A stretch of 64,000 nt of DNA from Bacillota bacterium (GTDB taxonomy: Bacteria > Bacillota_I > Bacilli_A > RF39 > UBA660): positions 1-64,000 of the forward strand of contig SVAM01000007.1 of assembly GCA_015059425.1 (NCBI GenBank), given 5' to 3'. Positions 1 through 7,380 of this stretch are shown here, piece after piece; the first letter of the stretch is position 1; each line of letters begins with the position of its first letter. The translations under genes and the position numbers were made by a program. The notes beneath the pieces were generated by a model. That model saw only the letters and a list, made by a program, of their open reading frames with translations. It did not search any database and had not been told where the DNA came from.

Positions 1-90
1 CTATCAAGATTATGCTCAAAATTACTGAAAAAATCGTATGTAAAACGTATGTAGAAGAACTTTTTGAGTAAAAAGTACAACTTTTTGAAA

Positions 91-133
91 AAAGAAAAAA
101 CCTCACGAGCCCTTATTTTATGGGCTTTGCGAG
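91..133 (-). terminator. Rho-independent terminator, probably the original secA terminator
   Basis: On the minus strand an imperfect stem (CTC...AGCCC pairing with GGGCT...GAG, arms 102-112 and 122-133) is followed by two T-runs (complement of 90-100). It lies directly after the stop codon of the displaced SecA tail at 135-191, so it was probably the terminator of secA before the element inserted. Confidence 0.6.
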
Positions 134-134
134 T

Positions 135-191
135 TTATTTACCACAACATTGCTTGAACTTGCGACCACTCCCACATGTTCGTCCTTTTTT
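135..191 (-). pseudogene. Displaced SecA C-terminal tail (SEC-C remnant)
   Basis: The minus strand reads KKGRTCGSGRKFKQCCGK then stop. This is the last part of a SEC-C zinc motif (CxCGSGxxxKxCC), the classical end of SecA. No start codon lies upstream in frame and the frame closes at 234-236, so it is only a fragment. The intact secA at 4076-6565 has its own, differently spelled tail. I infer that an integrase using the secA 3' end as attachment site supplied secA with a replacement tail and pushed the old tail and its terminator to this side. A remnant of some other SEC-C protein is the alternative. Confidence 0.65.
172..178. other. Candidate att core (left copy)
   Basis: CCACATG here recurs at 4119-4125 inside the SEC-C codons of secA, at the same codon phase of the motif (CGSG region). 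Flanking bases are similar but not identical (CATGTGGgAGtGGT against CATGTGGtAGcGGT, minus strand). A 7-base core fits tyrosine recombinase chemistry; the assignment is inferred. Confidence 0.45.
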
Positions 192-335
192 AGTATATAT
201 AGTACTATGGAATATATATAGTATTATAAGTTTTTAAAAGAAAAATGGGTCTGATAAGAATTGGTACTATACGATACATATAGTACATACAGTACTATGA
301 ATTTTTAATTTTTTGCACACAAATTGCACACATTG
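190..335. repeat. Repeat arms next to the left end (probable integrase arm sites)
   Basis: Several related short repeats: ATATATAGTACTAT at about 195-208 and ATATATAGTATTAT at about 213-226, further TAGTAC/AGTACTATG copies at about 276-299, and an exact tandem TTGCACACA at 313-321 and 324-332 (11-bp period, about one helical turn). No gene covers 192-380. Clustered short repeats beside a core site are typical of integrase arm-binding sites, which fits the AP2-like N-terminal domain of the integrase. Function is inferred. Confidence 0.4.
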
Positions 336-380
336 TTATCATCAGCATTCGTCTCTAAAAATATTATATCATTTATAACT

Positions 381-1079
381 TTATTTAACAATCTCAAACT
401 TAATACCTAATATTTTATATTTATATTGATCTTCATTTGAATATATGTTATTAAATATATTTATCAACTCTTCCTTGCTAATACCTTTATCTAATAATAA
501 TTCTATTTTATAATCATTTATCAAATTTTCTATAGTTTCGTAATTTAATAAAGCTACAACTCTTACCATTAATTTTTCTTTTGTATCTAAATTTTCAAAT
601 TCAATATAATCTCCTACACAAATAGTTTTTCTCTTTTCATCATTCAATCGTATTTCTATTCTCTTAGTTCCATTTTTAATATAACCAAAATTTTCATTAT
701 ATAAACTCATATTAACAATTTTAGGTTGAGGTTGATATTCAAGGTGTATTGCATGAATACCATTTTTTTCAATTCCCTCTTTATAACCTGTAAATCTATT
801 AATAGAATCAATACCTCTATTAATATCATTTGTTGACGATAAAGTAAACCTTGTTCCTTCCATTTCTAATAATTTCGAAGAATTTTCATACCAAGCATTT
901 TCTTTTACTAAACATTTAATTTTTTCCAATTTTTCATTTGTAAATTCTAAAATATCCCCTTTTTTGATGTCTTCATAATTCATTCTATTTTTATCCGTAG
1001 TTACTCTAATTTCTATTTTTTTAGTACCAGCTTTGATTGCATCAAAAGCTCTATTATTTAAATTCAATTTATATTCCAT
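381..1079 (-). CDS. Tandem ASCH-domain protein
   Basis: A 232-aa protein built from two ASCH (PUA-fold) modules. The first begins near residue 1 and contains AGTKKIEIR followed by KKGDILEF. The second begins near residue 122 and contains NGTKRIEIR followed by VGDYIEF. GTKxIEIR plus GDxIEF is the ASCH signature; this superfamily binds RNA, and some members (E. coli YqfB) hydrolyse N4-acetylcytidine. It is the last gene of a three-gene operon, 7 bp after its ASCH-like neighbour, whose first gene encodes a tRNA-synthetase-like enzyme. I infer a role on RNA or a modified nucleotide. Substrate unknown; the duplication is unusual. Confidence 0.7.
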   Translation of the reverse strand: MEYKLNLNNRAFDAIKAGTKKIEIRVTTDKNRMNYEDIKKGDILEFTNEKLEKIKCLVKENAWYENSSKLLEMEGTRFTLSSTNDINRGIDSINRFTGYKEGIEKNGIHAIHLEYQPQPKIVNMSLYNENFGYIKNGTKRIEIRLNDEKRKTICVGDYIEFENLDTKEKLMVRVVALLNYETIENLINDYKIELLLDKGISKEELINIFNNIYSNEDQYKYKILGIKFEIVK

Positions 1080-1086
1080 TTTTTCA

Positions 1087-1494
1087 CTACCTTTTTATTT
1101 TTAATGACTGCTCTAATCTTCTAGTTAACTCTGGATATCTATCATCATATGCATAAGACTGAGGTGGTGTAAATCCATACTCTTCCTTTAGGCATTTTAA
1201 TGATATACTATTTTCTAATTCATAAATATCTTTTATCTTATAAGCATATTTAGCTTTTTGCCCATTATTAAATTCTAAATTTCCATCACCCTGTAACATT
1301 ATTTGATTAGGATATTCAATAATTTTTTCAATTTTTAGCAAATATCTTAATTCGCTTTTAGGAGAAGTTGTATAAACATATAAAGTATCAAATTCTCTTT
1401 TAGGTATATAATTTCTAAATTCATGATTCTTAATTTTATTAATTATTTTTTCTACTGCAGTTTTATTTATGCTAACATATATTCCTTTACTCAT
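1087..1494 (-). CDS. ASCH/PUA-like small protein
   Basis: 135 aa. The N-terminus (GIYVSINKTAVEKI, then KNHEFRNYIP at about 22-31) and the following beta-rich stretch with TLYVYTTSP look like the PUA-like fold of ASCH/EVE-type proteins, where a lysine or arginine near an ExR motif lines the ligand pocket. It overlaps the upstream synthetase-like gene by 8 bp and precedes the tandem ASCH gene by 7 bp, so the three are almost certainly co-translated. Family assignment is by pattern only; an EVE/YTH-like domain is the alternative. No catalytic residue can be named with confidence. Confidence 0.55.
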   Translation of the reverse strand: MSKGIYVSINKTAVEKIINKIKNHEFRNYIPKREFDTLYVYTTSPKSELRYLLKIEKIIEYPNQIMLQGDGNLEFNNGQKAKYAYKIKDIYELENSISLKCLKEEYGFTPPQSYAYDDRYPELTRRLEQSLKIKR

Positions 1495-2566
1495 ACTTAT
1501 TAAACTCCTTTATAAAATAGTAAATACTATAATGCCTAAATAGCATATACGGATTATTTATCCATTCCATAATAATATTAAATAAAATATCCAGTCCTTT
1601 CAAACCATACTTTTCTTTTAAAAACGTATAATTTATAAAAGCTTTGGGAATATCAGAATATGCACCTTTCTTTACATATAATGATTTTGACATTTTAGCG
1701 CCCGACCAATCCAATACTAGTGGTGCATAAAAAATCATAGACATATTATAAACATCAATTCCTAAATATGAAGCTAATTTATATCTCATTTCTTCCTGAT
1801 AGAATCCCGCATAATCACTACCTGTAACCCTTAATATTTGATAATCATATTTATCACTATTATTAACAGTAGTATAATAAATACCTCTAATTAAATTTCT
1901 TAATGGTGAATTATATTCAAATTTTGATGTATCTTTAATTATATCCGCAGTATATTCTCCATGATTTGGGCAGTAGAAAATAATGCTATTATCTGTATAT
2001 TTATTTTTAATACCATTTTTATCCGTTAATCCACATTTCGGACAAGACATTCTTATTCTTAAATTATTATGCTTTGGATCAAGTCTTTTGCAAATATAAT
2101 CTTTATTATCAATTATTTTTTTTACTATACCGCCTATTTCCGCTTGATTATTAAATTCATTTTGATATCTTATTTCATATTCAATTCCAGTTATTGCTTT
2201 ATAATATTCTAGTATTTCAATGTATTCTTTCATATATCTGTAAACTTTACCAGTTGTTTTTAAATTTTTTTGATATTTAATGCCGTCAATAATAATTTCT
2301 TCACCTGGTGCCGTTTCTATAACCTCATACAAGATTATTACTTTTTTATTTGAATCTACTTCAGTTATTTTTTTCGCCAAACCAAATGATAATGCAATTG
2401 TTTCTAAAGTACCAAAATGAGGGCTTGAATTTGGCTGAGCACCAACACTTATTTTTATTATATTTTTTGTTAAATTCATTAATAAATATGGAATTATTTC
2501 CTTTTCAAACATATATGATGCCCCTCCTAGTGGGTTATAAACTACGCCATCACAATTTATATTCAT
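1487..2566 (-). CDS. Stand-alone class I aminoacyl-tRNA-synthetase-like protein
   Basis: A 359-aa protein with both class I synthetase signatures: a HIGH-like PHFGT at residues 49-53 after GAQPNSS, and a perfect KMSKS at 291-295 (GAKMSKSL). Between them is a zinc-ribbon insertion with Cys175, Cys178, Cys199 and His202. The order (HIGH, zinc ribbon, GSDYAG-type motif, KMSKS) is most like the catalytic core of class I lysyl-tRNA synthetase, but the protein ends about 65 residues after KMSKS and has no anticodon-binding domain. It is the first gene of the cargo operon with two ASCH-type proteins. Start chosen because AGAAGGTG lies about 5 bases upstream. It probably activates an amino or other acid by adenylation; acceptor unknown. 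Confidence 0.75.
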   Translation of the reverse strand: MNINCDGVVYNPLGGASYMFEKEIIPYLLMNLTKNIIKISVGAQPNSSPHFGTLETIALSFGLAKKITEVDSNKKVIILYEVIETAPGEEIIIDGIKYQKNLKTTGKVYRYMKEYIEILEYYKAITGIEYEIRYQNEFNNQAEIGGIVKKIIDNKDYICKRLDPKHNNLRIRMSCPKCGLTDKNGIKNKYTDNSIIFYCPNHGEYTADIIKDTSKFEYNSPLRNLIRGIYYTTVNNSDKYDYQILRVTGSDYAGFYQEEMRYKLASYLGIDVYNMSMIFYAPLVLDWSGAKMSKSLYVKKGAYSDIPKAFINYTFLKEKYGLKGLDILFNIIMEWINNPYMLFRHYSIYYFIKEFNKYE

Positions 2567-2643
2567 GATTACACCTTCTTTCTTGATTATTATATCATGG
2601 TTTTGATTAATTTTACTAACTTTGCAAATAAAAATAATTATTT

Positions 2644-3321
2644 TTATTTAAATTCAATGATATTATTAATAGTTTCTGACTTAATTTGTTTTTCAATTAA
2701 TTTGGTAGCATTTTTCTGATTTTCAATGGAACTAGAAATATAATAGTTTTCTGTTGTTTCTATCCTGGAATGACCTAATATTTCGGCAACATCTTTTATT
2801 TCAACACCACTTCGTAAAGCTTTAGTAGCAAAACTTCCTCTTAAATCATAAAACCTACAGTTTTCAAATCCTAATTCATCATGAATTACTTTATATGGGT
2901 ATTTGACAATATCTGTACCAATATAAGTTCCATCACGTTTAGTAAATACTAAATCAAAATTGTATATTTTTGTACTTTTTTTATTAGTTTCAACAATTCT
3001 ATATTCTATTACTTTTCCATGTTTATTTTTCACATCCTCTATATGATAATAATGATATTTTTTACCATATAACTTTCTTAAATTTTCTTGTTTATTTTTA
3101 TAATTATTTAAAGCTGTTAATAATGTGTCACACATATAAACTTTTCTTTCACTATTTATTGTCTTCGGTGTTCCTATAAACCATTTGCCTTTTTCATCTT
3201 TTCTTTTACTATAAACATTATGATTTATTGTTATAGTTTTATCTTCAAAATTAATATCATTCCAAGTTAATGCACAAACTTCTCCTGTTCTCATTCCAGT
3301 AAAGCAGGCTGTAATAAACAA
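2644..3321 (-). CDS. Tyrosine integrase, C-terminal catalytic part (frameshifted)
   Basis: 225-aa open frame with the tyrosine recombinase catalytic domain: first Arg in TGMRTGEVCALTW, then YDLRGSFATKAL (second Arg), LGHSRIETTENYY (His and nucleophile Tyr). The usual His of the HxxR box is Tyr here (YDLR). The first codon of this frame is not a real start: in the same frame the reading continues upstream to the A8 run at 3401-3408, where one base change of frame joins it to the N-terminal part. So the native product is probably one integrase of about 420 aa, either by programmed -1 slippage or before a disabling mutation. Confidence 0.75.
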   Translation of the reverse strand: MFITACFTGMRTGEVCALTWNDINFEDKTITINHNVYSKRKDEKGKWFIGTPKTINSERKVYMCDTLLTALNNYKNKQENLRKLYGKKYHYYHIEDVKNKHGKVIEYRIVETNKKSTKIYNFDLVFTKRDGTYIGTDIVKYPYKVIHDELGFENCRFYDLRGSFATKALRSGVEIKDVAEILGHSRIETTENYYISSSIENQKNATKLIEKQIKSETINNIIEFK

Positions 3322-3395
3322 GCATGTAAAAGCATCGTTTTTTGCAAACCTATTTAATATTTTATCAATTTCCTCTTGTGTATAAATATGCCTAA

Positions 3396-3410
3396 TTATC
3401 TTTTTTTTAA
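3396..3410 (-). other. Candidate -1 ribosomal frameshift site or frameshift mutation
   Basis: Minus strand TTAAAAAAAAGATAA: the zero frame reads TTA AAA AAA AGA stop, which contains the heptamer A_AAA_AAA in the correct phase for -1 slippage. Slipping by -1 reads on as KKIIRHIYTQEEIDKIL into the catalytic domain without a stop. The same pattern would result from loss of one A. Confidence 0.55.
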
Positions 3411-3905
3411 CTTTGCTATGCTTGGCACTTTTAAAGTTATTGTAGGATTATAATTAATAAATCCATAAAAATCTGTAGCTATTTTAAAAGAAGTTTTTAT
3501 TACTTTTACAAAATTATTAAAATATCCATAAGAGTAATCGTATCTCCTACAAGTTTCCATCATATATTTATTTAATTGATAACTTGTAATAGCATTTAAT
3601 CTAAAATGTCCTAAATCTCTTTTTAAATATTTATTAGCGATAACAGAATATTCTTCTATTGTTCTATGCTTTAAATTATCTTTACAGTAATTTTCTAACC
3701 AAAAATCTAGATAATCACCATAAGACATATAAGCCTCAATTTTACAACCTCCATTTTGATATTCATCATATGCCTTTTGTCCAGCAGCAAATGCTTGACT
3801 TTTTGTTTTAAAACCCGACTTCGAAAGATATTTTCTTTTTCCATTTACTCTAGCAACTTCAAAACGATATTGATACACCTTTCCTCTTTTTTGAATACTA
3901 ATCAC
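3396..3905 (-). CDS. Tyrosine integrase, N-terminal part (frameshifted)
   Basis: 169 aa holding the AP2-like arm-binding domain (residues 1-45, ISIQKRGKVYQYRFEVARV) and the SAM-like core-binding domain (about 60-160) of a Tn916/phage-type integrase. Translation stops two codons after an A8 run (TTA AAA AAA AGA TAA). It is the first gene of the element, next to the secA junction, as expected for an integrase beside its att site. The catalytic half is the next frame downstream (2644-3321). Confidence 0.75.
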   Translation of the reverse strand: MISIQKRGKVYQYRFEVARVNGKRKYLSKSGFKTKSQAFAAGQKAYDEYQNGGCKIEAYMSYGDYLDFWLENYCKDNLKHRTIEEYSVIANKYLKRDLGHFRLNAITSYQLNKYMMETCRRYDYSYGYFNNFVKVIKTSFKIATDFYGFINYNPTITLKVPSIAKLKKR

Positions 3906-4075
3906 TTTTCATCAACTCCTTTACATTTTTGATTAGTTTTATAAAATAAAAAGAATGTTACCATCAAATTATGGTTAACACCCCTTTATTTATCAATAAT
4001 ATTTTAGACATATGATAACAAATGCGAATTTCGCTACCACTTATAAATTTTTAAAAATTAAATAAATCCCTTATT
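3906..4075. other. Junction-proximal non-coding region
   Basis: No gene is seen. It holds the integrase upstream region and, between the integrase and secA, an imperfect inverted repeat GTTACCAT/ATGGTTAAC near 3958-3982 and the palindrome GCGAATTTCGC at about 4024-4034. These are candidate integrase or excisionase sites. No convincing terminator for secA is visible here, consistent with its original terminator being displaced. Confidence 0.35.
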
Positions 4076-6565
4076 TTATAAGCCTCTAAGGCAACAATTT
4101 TTGTACTTCTTACCGCTACCACATGGACAAGCATCATTTCTACCAACTTTACTCACTCTTTTAGGAGTAGCTTTTTCTTTTTCTTTACCATCATTAGCTT
4201 TCCCCTCTAAAGTTTGTTTACGTTCAATATTTTGTCTAATTTCCGCATTTAATAAGAAAGTAGCAATTTGTTTATCAATACGAGTTAAGAATTCTTCAAA
4301 TAATTCAAAACCTTCCATAGTATAAGCTTGAACTGGATTAACTTGACTATAACCACGAAGTCCAATACCTTCTTTTAAGTGTTCCATTGCGCTCATATGC
4401 TCAACCCAGTTAGAATCTATTACTTTTAATGTTATAGCTTTTTCAAAGTCATCACTTACCGGAACATCTTTTATTTTCTTTTCATAATCATCTATAACTA
4501 AATCTGTAATAAACTTAACTGTATCATCATCATTTAAGTCTTTAATATCAACAAATTTTAAGTCATTGGTTTTTAAATAATTATTATTAACATATTCTAC
4601 AATTTCATCTTTGTCACCCTCAGTTAGATAACCTTCAGGTTCTAAATGTTCTTCACAAAGATCCGCAATAACATTTTTAAAAGTTTCAATAACTCTATCA
4701 TGAATAGATTCCATATCTAAAACTTCATTACGTCTAGCATAAATGATTTCTCTTTGTTCATTTAAAACATTATCATAATCAAGAAGACTTTTACGAATAT
4801 CATAGTTATTTCCTTCAACTTTCTTTTGAGCAGACTCAATAGATTTAGTTAAAGCTCCACTTCTAATTGCATTTTCATCAACACCTAAATTTTCTAACAT
4901 CATTTTGATTCTATCAGTTCCAAAACGACGCATTAAATCATCTTCAAAAGATACAAAGAATTGACTCATACCAGGATCACCTTGACGTCCAGCACGACCA
5001 CGAAGTTGGTTATCAATACGGCGTGATTCATGCCTTTCAGTACCTATTACACATAAACCACCTAGTTCTAATACACCTTCACCAAGTTTAATATCTGTAC
5101 CACGACCAGCCATATTTGTAGCAAGTGTTATAGCACCAATTTCACCAGCATGCGCAACTATTTCAGCTTCACGAGCATGGTTTTTAGCATTAATAACTTC
5201 GTGTTTAATTCCAGCTTTATTAAGTAATCCACTTAAATATTCGTTAGCTTCAACACTAATAGTACCAATAAGTATTGGTCTACCAGTTTTATGAATTTCT
5301 TTAACAGTATTAACAATAGCTTTATATTTAGCTTTACTAGTTGCATAAACTAAATCTGCTAAATCTTCACGTATAACTGGTTTATTAGTAGGTATTTGAA
5401 TTACATACATATTATATATAGCTCTAAATTCTTCTTCTTCTGTTTTAGCAGTACCAGTCATACCAGATAATTTATTATACATTCTAAATAAATTTTGGAA
5501 TGTAATAGTAGCCATAGTTTTAGTTTCAGTATTAATTGTTACACCTTCTTTAGCTTCTATTGCTTGATGTAATCCTTCACTAAATTGACGTCCTTGCATT
5601 AAACGCCCTGTGAATTGGTCAACTATAATAACTTCATCTTCTTGTACTACATAATCAACATCTTTTTTAAACCCATAATTGGCTTTTAAAGCTTGATTTA
5701 AATGATGTACTAAAGCAGTATTATCAAGTTCATATAAATTTTTTAATTTAAAAATTTCTTCTATTTTTTTACTTCCATCTTCTGTTAAAGATACATTTTT
5801 AGTTTTAGCATCTACTACATAATCAGTATTTTCTTTTAATCTTTTAACTGCTCTATCAGCGTCTACATATAAATTATTAGAATTAAATCTTCCTCCAGAA
5901 ATTATTAATGGTGTACGAGCTTCATCTATCAATATAGAATCAACTTCATCCACGATACAGAAATTAAGTGGTCTTTGTACTCTATTTTGAGCTTGTGCAA
6001 CCATATTATCACGAAGATAATCAAATCCTATTTCATTATTAGTAGAATATAAAATATCACAATTATAAGCTTCTTGTTTTTCTTTAGGAGATAACTCTCT
6101 CATATTAAGCCCAACTGTTAAACCTAAGAAACGATAAATATTACCCATCCATTCTGAGTCACGCTTAGCAAGAAATTCATTCGCTGTTACGACATGTACA
6201 CCTAGGCCAGTTAAAGCATTTAAATATGTTGGCATAGTAGCAGTTAAAGTTTTACCTTCACCAGTTTTCATTTCTGCAATATTACCAAAGTGTAATGTTA
6301 AACCACCAAGTATTTGAACATAGTATGGTTTCTCACCAATAACACGATGTGCCGCTTCACGAGCCACTGCAAAAGCTGGAACAATTAAGTCATCTAATGT
6401 TTTACCATTCTCTAAATCTTTCTTAAATTCTACAGTTTTAGCCTTTAATTCATCATCTGTTAATTTAGACATTTCTTCATCTAAAGCCATTATTTCATCA
6501 GCTAATTTTTCAAATCTTTTTAATTCTTTATATTCGGTATCAAATAATTTACGTAAAAATCCCAT
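4076..6565 (-). CDS. secA: Preprotein translocase ATPase SecA
   Basis: About 829 aa, usual length. It drives secretion of unfolded preproteins through SecYEG at the membrane. Visible motifs: Walker A region MKTGEGKTLTATMPTYL, DEAD-type VDEVDSILIDEARTPLI, the RGTDIKLG and GRAGRQGDPG helicase motifs, and a C-terminal SEC-C zinc motif CPCGSGKKYKNCC. The start is placed at 6565 because GGAAGGTGGG lies just upstream; an ATG-equivalent 18 codons earlier has no such site. The last codons (after CGSG) appear to have been supplied by the neighbouring integrative element. Confidence 0.97.
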   Translation of the reverse strand: MGFLRKLFDTEYKELKRFEKLADEIMALDEEMSKLTDDELKAKTVEFKKDLENGKTLDDLIVPAFAVAREAAHRVIGEKPYYVQILGGLTLHFGNIAEMKTGEGKTLTATMPTYLNALTGLGVHVVTANEFLAKRDSEWMGNIYRFLGLTVGLNMRELSPKEKQEAYNCDILYSTNNEIGFDYLRDNMVAQAQNRVQRPLNFCIVDEVDSILIDEARTPLIISGGRFNSNNLYVDADRAVKRLKENTDYVVDAKTKNVSLTEDGSKKIEEIFKLKNLYELDNTALVHHLNQALKANYGFKKDVDYVVQEDEVIIVDQFTGRLMQGRQFSEGLHQAIEAKEGVTINTETKTMATITFQNLFRMYNKLSGMTGTAKTEEEEFRAIYNMYVIQIPTNKPVIREDLADLVYATSKAKYKAIVNTVKEIHKTGRPILIGTISVEANEYLSGLLNKAGIKHEVINAKNHAREAEIVAHAGEIGAITLATNMAGRGTDIKLGEGVLELGGLCVIGTERHESRRIDNQLRGRAGRQGDPGMSQFFVSFEDDLMRRFGTDRIKMMLENLGVDENAIRSGALTKSIESAQKKVEGNNYDIRKSLLDYDNVLNEQREIIYARRNEVLDMESIHDRVIETFKNVIADLCEEHLEPEGYLTEGDKDEIVEYVNNNYLKTNDLKFVDIKDLNDDDTVKFITDLVIDDYEKKIKDVPVSDDFEKAITLKVIDSNWVEHMSAMEHLKEGIGLRGYSQVNPVQAYTMEGFELFEEFLTRIDKQIATFLLNAEIRQNIERKQTLEGKANDGKEKEKATPKRVSKVGRNDACPCGSGKKYKNCCLRGL
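4119..4125. other. Candidate att core (right copy, inside secA)
   Basis: CCACATG within the CPCGSG codons of secA, matching 172-178. Integration here leaves secA intact because the element brings a synonymous or near-synonymous 3' end. Confidence 0.45.
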
Positions 6566-6589
6566 TGTTACCCACCTTCCATAAATATG

Positions 6590-6618
6590 ATTATAACATA
6601 ATAACGGCCTTAAATACA
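6590..6618 (-). promoter_or_regulatory. secA promoter (sigma-A type)
   Basis: Minus strand TATAAT at 6590-6595 preceded by TGT (extended -10), with a weak TTGTAT-like -35 about 18 bases upstream. It is placed just ahead of the secA ribosome binding site. Confidence 0.5.
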
Positions 6619-6651
6619 AATAATTTGATACAATCTTGATATATCTAAAAA

Positions 6652-6680
6652 TTGACGTTGTTAAAAATATATGATAAAAT
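6652..6680 (+). promoter_or_regulatory. Promoter of a putative small RNA
   Basis: TTGACG at 6652-6657, 17-base spacer, extended -10 TGATAAAAT with TAAAAT at 6675-6680. This is a near-consensus sigma-A promoter pointing into a hairpin that ends in a T-run, with no open reading frame between. Confidence 0.6.
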
Positions 6681-6686
6681 TATAAA

Positions 6687-6757
6687 CAGAAACAGGTACT
6701 CTAAAAACCGACTCGCTAATATTATATTAGAAGACCGGTCAGAGTATCTGTTTTTTA
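6687..6757 (+). ncRNA. Putative hairpin small RNA
   Basis: A transcript starting about 7 bases after the promoter would be about 70 nt long. It is almost entirely one nested hairpin: outer arms ACAGGTACTCT and AGAGTATCTGT (one G-U pair), inner palindrome CTAATATTATATTAG at 6716-6730, then TTTTTT. Its 3' part overlaps, in antisense, the last codons of the gene at 6739-7284. The hairpin could also serve that gene as a terminator on the other strand, where the T-run is much weaker. No known RNA family is recognised. Confidence 0.5.
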
Positions 6758-7284
6758 TTTATTAATTCTTCATAATTATAAATACGTTCTAACCTAAAAT
6801 GTTTTTCTTCATCTAATCTTAAGACTGTATCAAATTCAATTATATATCTACATTCATTTATATAAACCATACTCACATAGTAATCCCACAGCTTATATTT
6901 AACTCTTCCTTTAGTTTCATTGCCACGAGCTATTAAAATTCCATTTTCTATTATTTCATCTAAATAACCAAATATTGCAAAATGGTAATTCAAATAATCT
7001 TTTTGTAACTTATTACTTAATATTTTTGCAACACACTCTTTAATATCTTCATTAGTTATATATATTTTTTGGTTATTATTATATACTATTTTTCTTCCTT
7101 TTTTTAAATACATATTTTTAACTAGATTAAAAATTTGTTTCTGAGATAAAAGGTTATAATCATATTTATCTGTTGTATTTATAAATATATCTGAATCAAA
7201 TAAATTATGCTTAACAAAATATAGTATTGCTTGATTAATATTATTAAATTTATTTTTTATTATTGTGTTCACAAAACCACCCAT
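6739..7284 (-). CDS. Conserved-looking protein of unknown function
   Basis: Up to 181 aa. No family recognised. Hydrophilic, rich in Asn, Lys, Ile and Tyr, no membrane segment. The C-terminal half (about 95-175) has alternating beta-like segments (GRVKYKLWDYYVSMVYI, RYIIEFDTVLRL). The first ATG has no ribosome site; GTG at 7272 preceded by GGGTGG is an alternative start four codons in. It sits alone between hpf and secA; its 3' end runs into the hairpin of the putative sRNA. Confidence 0.6.
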   Translation of the reverse strand: MGGFVNTIIKNKFNNINQAILYFVKHNLFDSDIFINTTDKYDYNLLSQKQIFNLVKNMYLKKGRKIVYNNNQKIYITNEDIKECVAKILSNKLQKDYLNYHFAIFGYLDEIIENGILIARGNETKGRVKYKLWDYYVSMVYINECRYIIEFDTVLRLDEEKHFRLERIYNYEELINKKQIL

Positions 7285-7352
7285 ATAAGCTTATACCACT
7301 ATTTTCCCGCAGTTTTTGTCGAACTATGTAATTACATATATTTTTCAGTAAA

Positions 7353-7379
7353 TTAAAAAGGTAACTCCCGTTACCCTTT
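7353..7379 (-). terminator. Terminator of hpf
   Basis: Minus strand stem GGTAAC, loop GGGA, GTTACC (7360-7375) followed by TTTTTAATT, just after the hpf stop codon. Confidence 0.85.
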
Positions 7380-7380
7380 C

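Larger units (their letters stand above)
179..4118. mobile_element. Small integrative element in the 3' end of secA
   Basis: The segment between the displaced SecA tail and the intact secA carries a tyrosine integrase gene next to one end, integrase-type repeat arms at the other end (190-335), and a tight three-gene cargo operon. All genes are on the minus strand. Size is about 3.9 kb. It has no replication, mobilisation or structural phage genes, so it is either a minimal integrative element or a satellite needing a helper. Boundaries are inferred from the shared CCACATG and may be off by a few bases. Confidence 0.6.

Noticed and set aside
1-90. Gene at the left edge
   Set aside because: No frame with recognisable content or ribosome site in 1-90; probably the intergenic space downstream of the old secA end.
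2350-2568. Plus-strand ORF inside the synthetase-like gene
   Set aside because: Antisense shadow; no ribosome site, and hydrophobic composition arises from the other strand's Lys/Asn codons.
4101-4325. Plus-strand open frame inside secA
   Set aside because: Antisense shadow of secA with low-complexity composition and no ribosome site.
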